NCBI GenBank assembly: GCA_009837685.1
Contig: VXTA01000256.1
Coordinates: forward strand, 1 to 9,348
Length of the DNA stretch: 9,348 bases
Origin: Chloroflexota bacterium
GTDB lineage: Bacteria > Chloroflexota > Dehalococcoidia > Lucifugimonadales > Lucifugimonadaceae
Direction: 5' to 3'
The position numbers and the translations under genes are program-made. Below the pieces are notes generated by a model. That model was not told the origin of the DNA. It did no database searches and worked only from the letters and a program-made list of their open reading frames with translations. Below are positions 7,169 to 9,348 of this stretch, in pieces; the first letter of the stretch is position 1; each line of letters starts with the position of its first letter.

Positions 7169-7692
7169 TGTTTCTGACTATCCCCGATCTCGCCAGCCAG
7201 CGCCGACGGTACACGCCGTTCAGACTCTGGAACTATCGACTGCTCGTAAGTCGCAAAGTCCTTCCTTAAAGGATGACCGGGGAATCCTTCCCACAACATG
7301 ATGCGCTTGTGGTTCGGATGACCATCGAAGATGATGCCCATCAAGTCCCAAACCTCGCGCTCCTGTAAATCGGCTCCACGCCAGATATCGACCACGCTCG
7401 GTATCCGAGCCTCTTCGCGCCCGAATCCCACCTTCGACTTCACAACCGCAGTTGCGTTACGGGTCAACGATGTCAGGTGGTACACCACCTCGAAGTAAGA
7501 AATGTAGTCGACCGCAGTTACGCTGCTCAGCAACTCGAATCGGAACTCCGCATCGTCTCGCAACAACCGCATCACTTCCGGAACGGAATCCGGTTTGATC
7601 CAGACATCGGTTCCGCCCGCGTCGACTACCGCATCAGGCAAAGATTCGCTGATCGCGTCCGCCAGCTTGCCCCCGTCCCAAGCTCTACTCAT
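7165..7692 (-). CDS. nuoC: NADH-quinone oxidoreductase subunit C (NuoC, 30 kDa-type)
   Basis: Structural subunit of the peripheral arm, 175 residues, that packs against NuoD and NuoI and carries no cofactor. The family signature lies at residues 111-146, from [17 protein letters not shown] through the tail motif [11 protein letters not shown], exactly as in 30 kDa subunits. The N-terminal half has the usual mixed alpha/beta domain ([12 protein letters not shown] at 52-63). The ATG at 7692-7690 overlaps the nuoB stop as ATGA; AGGTGG lies only 3 nt from the start, so coupling with nuoB is likely. The short polar C-terminus after FATYEQS shows that it is not fused to NuoD. Confidence 0.97.
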   Translation of the reverse strand: MSRAWDGGKLADAISESLPDAVVDAGGTDVWIKPDSVPEVMRLLRDDAEFRFELLSSVTAVDYISYFEVVYHLTSLTRNATAVVKSKVGFGREEARIPSVVDIWRGADLQEREVWDLMGIIFDGHPNHKRIMLWEGFPGHPLRKDFATYEQSIVPESERRVPSALAGEIGDSQKQ

Positions 7693-8378
7693 GAGCCACC
7701 TGTGGAGTCGCTCATACCGCCAGCGGGATTGTCAATCAACGAGTAGCGTCGAATCTTGTCGTGCAGCTGCATGATCCCGTACAGCAACGCATCCGGCCTC
7801 GGAGGACACCCCGGAACATACACATCCACGGGAACGATGTGGTTCACTCCAGGAACCACTGAATATGACTGGTAGTACGGCCCGCCGCTCGTGGCACACA
7901 CACCCATCGAAATCACCCACTTCGGCTCCGCCATCTGCTCGTACAGCCGCCGCAACGGAACCGCCATCTTCCACGTTACCGTCCCGGCGACGATCATCAG
8001 ATCCGCCTGTCGTGGCGTCGCCCGGAACGCTTCCATTCCGAATCGGGAAATATCAAACCGCCCCATCGCCGACGCGATCATCTCAAACGCGCAACACGCC
8101 AACCCGAACTGCAACGGGAACAGTGACGATTTACGTGCCCAGTTCAGCAGATAATCGACCGATGTCACGATGACGTTCCGCGAGTGATCGTCATCCATAT
8201 GCATGATCGGCTCTGGCAACGGTGAAAGGCGAGTCGCCTTCATCAGATTGACTTCGTCACCCTCGTTCCGGTCCATATCCCACGTCACATTGAACAAAGG
8301 ATTCCGCGGGTCATGACCTATAGGTACGCCGTAGGCGGTTTCGATGTCGGAGGTCAATTGTTCGTGCTCCGAGTCCAT
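7689..8378 (-). CDS. nuoB: NADH-quinone oxidoreductase subunit B (NuoB, cluster N2 subunit)
   Basis: Carries the terminal [4Fe-4S] cluster N2, which reduces the quinone. With the chosen start (229 residues) the ligands are Cys95-Cys96 in [10 protein letters not shown], Cys161 in [10 protein letters not shown] and Cys191 in [30 protein letters not shown] is the other family signature. About 67 residues precede the conserved core, a long polar leader. The start is ambiguous. ATG at 8378 has AAAGGG 9 nt upstream. ATG at 8399 has none. TTG at 8357 would make a TTGA overlap with the nuoA stop, matching the other junctions, with GGAG 9 nt upstream. Longer upstream reading (to 8501) overlaps nuoA heavily and shows no family similarity, so I rejected it. 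The downstream end overlaps nuoC by 4 nt. Confidence 0.95.
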   Translation of the reverse strand: MDSEHEQLTSDIETAYGVPIGHDPRNPLFNVTWDMDRNEGDEVNLMKATRLSPLPEPIMHMDDDHSRNVIVTSVDYLLNWARKSSLFPLQFGLACCAFEMIASAMGRFDISRFGMEAFRATPRQADLMIVAGTVTWKMAVPLRRLYEQMAEPKWVISMGVCATSGGPYYQSYSVVPGVNHIVPVDVYVPGCPPRPDALLYGIMQLHDKIRRYSLIDNPAGGMSDSTGGS

Positions 8379-8764
8379 TCGAGCGCGCCCTTTCGCCATG
8401 CGTATAGATAACCCAAAGTGACCACAACCAAGAATACCAGCACCGCGAAAAACGCGATCAGTCCAAACTGCTTGGAAAGAACCCCGTACTTGATCGCCCA
8501 TGGAAACAGCAGAACCGTCTCAACGTCGAACACCACGAACAGAATCGCGTAGTAGTAGTAGCGGATGTTGAAGAGGCGAGGCTTCGGACTAAAAGGCCGC
8601 AAACCGCTCTCGTATGAGGTCCGCTTTACCTTCGAGGTTTGGCTCGGGCGAACACGGATGAACTGCGCCGCGTAAGACATCAACAACATGCCGATCGGGA
8701 CACCAACCGCAACCATCAGGAACATTACGAGTATCCCGTACTGGCGAAAGTAATCTTCAAGCAT
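8354..8764 (-). CDS. nuoA: NADH-quinone oxidoreductase subunit A (NuoA)
   Basis: First gene of the operon. NuoA is a three-helix membrane subunit (136 residues) that lies against NuoH and NuoJ at the quinone entry. The loop motif [14 protein letters not shown] (48-61) is the usual Y-E-S/C-G-P box, and [20 protein letters not shown] (68-87) contains Asp80 and Glu82, equivalents of the conserved acidic pair in TM2. Three membrane segments lie at about 10-34, 70-90 and 101-122. The ATG at 8764-8762 has no strong Shine-Dalgarno directly upstream; the leader contains the TTAAC-AAA-GTTAA palindrome instead. The gene ends overlapping the 5' part of nuoB. The C-terminal tail is short and basic. Confidence 0.96.
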   Translation of the reverse strand: MLEDYFRQYGILVMFLMVAVGVPIGMLLMSYAAQFIRVRPSQTSKVKRTSYESGLRPFSPKPRLFNIRYYYYAILFVVFDVETVLLFPWAIKYGVLSKQFGLIAFFAVLVFLVVVTLGYLYAWRKGALEWTRSTNN

Positions 8765-8775
8765 CTGGGATGTCG

Positions 8776-8788
8776 TTAACTTTGTTAA
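8776..8788. promoter_or_regulatory. Short palindrome TTAAC-N3-GTTAA in the nuoA leader
   Basis: On the plus strand TTAACTTTGTTAA forms perfect 5-bp arms around a 3-bp spacer, 12-24 nt before the nuoA start. It may be an operator or a small hairpin covering the ribosome-binding region. Short AT-rich palindromes also arise by chance, so the call is tentative. Confidence 0.25.
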
Positions 8789-8842
8789 GGTCGTTCGCCA
8801 CGGCGCGCGACTAACTGCGCAACGCTCTGGTTTCGTTAGTTG

Positions 8843-8848
8843 ATTTTA
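8843..8848 (-). promoter_or_regulatory. Candidate -10 box for the nuo operon (TAAAAT)
   Basis: TAAAAT on the minus strand matches the sigma-70 -10 consensus at 5 of 6 positions and lies about 78 nt before the nuoA ATG. No convincing -35 box is found about 17 nt upstream (best is GTCGCA, 3 of 6), and there is no extended -10. The call is weak and rests on position plus one hexamer. A transcript start would give a leader of about 70 nt. Confidence 0.3.
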
Positions 8849-8915
8849 CCCTGTCCACCCGCTCTGCGACAGGGGTTCGCCCCTTTCGAGAATCGAAGGG
8901 GGCGCGAATTTCGCG
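8849..8915. repeat. Cluster of nested inverted repeats between the alcohol dehydrogenase gene and the nuo operon
   Basis: Three inverted repeats lie end to end. CCCTGTC at 8849-8855 pairs with GACAGGG at 8868-8874 (perfect 7 bp, 12-nt loop). CGCCCCTTTCGA at 8878-8889 pairs with TCGAAGGGGGCG at 8893-8904 (11 of 12, 3-nt loop; the odd pair is U-G in plus-strand RNA). CGCGAATTTCGCG at 8903-8915 is a palindrome. A further alternative hairpin, AGGGG-TTCG-CCCCT at 8871-8884, competes with the first two. No U-tract follows in either direction, so it is not a canonical intrinsic terminator, though it could end the alcohol dehydrogenase transcript or be a palindromic repeat element. Confidence 0.6.
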
Positions 8916-8959
8916 GGGGATGCCCACCACCACAAAATCTCACCCACAACCCCAATTTC

Positions 8960-9348
8960 TCAGTTCACACCCTCAAAAACGATCACGCCACGCCCATCTG
9001 CCCCGCGTTCCAGATCTTCGTAAGCCTCGTTAATCTCGTCGAGCGAGTACGTTCGCAATGCCAATCCGCCGATTTCGAGTTTCCCAGACTGATAAAAATC
9101 GATCAGAGTCCGGAACGTCTCATGTGGAGAGGCCGATCCATAGTAGCTTCCGACCATAGTTTTCTGATTGCGGACGATCTCAACCATCGGAATCTCGGCT
9201 TCTGAACCTTCCGGCGCAATACCGATAACTACACACGTACCGCCCTTCCGCGTCGCATCGAACGCTGAGCGCGTCGTTGACGCATGACCAAACGCGTCGA
9301 ACGCCATGTCAACACCACCATCCGTCAACTCCATAATCTTTTCCACCG
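8960..9348 (-). CDS. Zinc-type alcohol dehydrogenase (MDR superfamily), C-terminal fragment cut by window edge
   Basis: C-terminal part (about 128 residues visible) of a medium-chain dehydrogenase/reductase. Two bases and the rest of the gene lie beyond the right edge. What is seen is the second half of the Rossmann domain: GGVDMAFDAFGHASTTR, then ATRKGGTCVVIGIAP, then the helix and strand around EIVRNQKTMVGSYYGSA, and the end pattern YSLDEINEAYEDLERG plus RGVIVFEG. These match the zinc-dependent alcohol dehydrogenase / formaldehyde dehydrogenase-like branch, including the usual '-DEINEA-' helix near the end. The catalytic zinc ligands lie in the missing N-terminal half, so substrate and zinc content cannot be judged. 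The gene is on the same strand as the nuo operon, but a 195-bp gap suggests separate transcription. The gene ends with TGA at 8962-8960. Confidence 0.85.
   Translation of the reverse strand, partial: VEKIMELTDGGVDMAFDAFGHASTTRSAFDATRKGGTCVVIGIAPEGSEAEIPMVEIVRNQKTMVGSYYGSASPHETFRTLIDFYQSGKLEIGGLALRTYSLDEINEAYEDLERGADGRGVIVFEGVN

Larger units (their letters stand above)
8765..8959. other. Intergenic region upstream of nuoA
   Basis: This 195-bp gap is the only sizeable non-coding stretch in the window. It holds the candidate -10 box, the TTAAC palindrome, an ACTAAC (8810-8815) / GTTAGT (8835-8840) inverted pair and the nested hairpin cluster. No small gene was recognised in it. The stretch next to the alcohol dehydrogenase stop (about 8916-8959) is strongly purine-biased on the minus strand. 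Confidence 0.7.

Noticed and set aside
6606..7214. A 202-codon minus-strand reading frame inside nuoD and nuoC
   Set aside because: It is a shifted frame of nuoD with Arg- and Cys-rich, low-complexity translation and no family pattern; nuoD itself is unmistakable in this stretch.
8379..8501. Longer nuoB reading frame beginning at 8501
   Set aside because: The additional N-terminal part is read out of frame through nuoA and has no similarity to NuoB; starts at 8378 or 8357 fit the operon layout better.
8878..8904. Canonical Rho-independent terminator after the alcohol dehydrogenase gene
   Set aside because: The stem is strong, but no run of U follows on the minus strand (the next bases are AACCCCTG), so it is listed only as an inverted repeat.
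1..9348. CRISPR array, tRNA, rRNA, insertion sequence or attachment site
   Set aside because: No regular direct repeats with spacers, tRNA-like cloverleaf, transposase or integrase pattern was seen; nearly all the sequence is accounted for by complex I genes.

Overview
The window is almost entirely one minus-strand operon for proton-pumping respiratory complex I (NDH-1). Read in the direction of transcription, from right to left, the order is nuoA, nuoB, nuoC, nuoD, nuoH, nuoI, nuoJ, nuoK, a 64-residue protein gene, nuoL and nuoM. nuoM runs off the left edge; nuoN, if present, would lie beyond it. At the right edge, on the same strand but separated by 195 bp of gene-free DNA, is the 3' end of a medium-chain zinc-type alcohol dehydrogenase gene.

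The genes form a quinone reductase with its proton pump. NuoB, C, D and I form the connecting part of the peripheral arm (cluster N2, clusters N6a/N6b and the quinone site). NuoH, A, J and K form the heel of the membrane arm. NuoL and NuoM are antiporter-like pump subunits. The NADH-oxidising module (nuoE, nuoF, nuoG) is missing from its usual place between nuoD and nuoH: these two genes overlap by 4 nt (TTGA). The locus therefore encodes the core without its usual electron-input module. Either EFG lies elsewhere in the genome or a different donor (ferredoxin, or another dehydrogenase) feeds NuoI directly.

Translation is tightly coupled. B/C, C/D, D/H, H/I, I/J and J/K all overlap by exactly 4 nt (NTGA), and A/B may do so as well. 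Several starts are GTG or TTG. The right-hand intergenic region (8765-8959) holds a weak candidate promoter and a dense set of nested inverted repeats.

The organism is a free-living respiring bacterium of moderate GC content. The A-B-C-D-H-I-J-K-(small ORF)-L-M order without EFG, and the general character of the proteins, make me lean towards Chloroflexota (a SAR202 or Dehalococcoidia-like lineage). That is an impression, not a demonstrated placement. I see no mobile element, tRNA, rRNA or CRISPR array. The less ordinary points are the missing EFG, the small gene between nuoK and nuoL, and lineage-specific extensions in NuoH, NuoI, NuoJ and NuoK.
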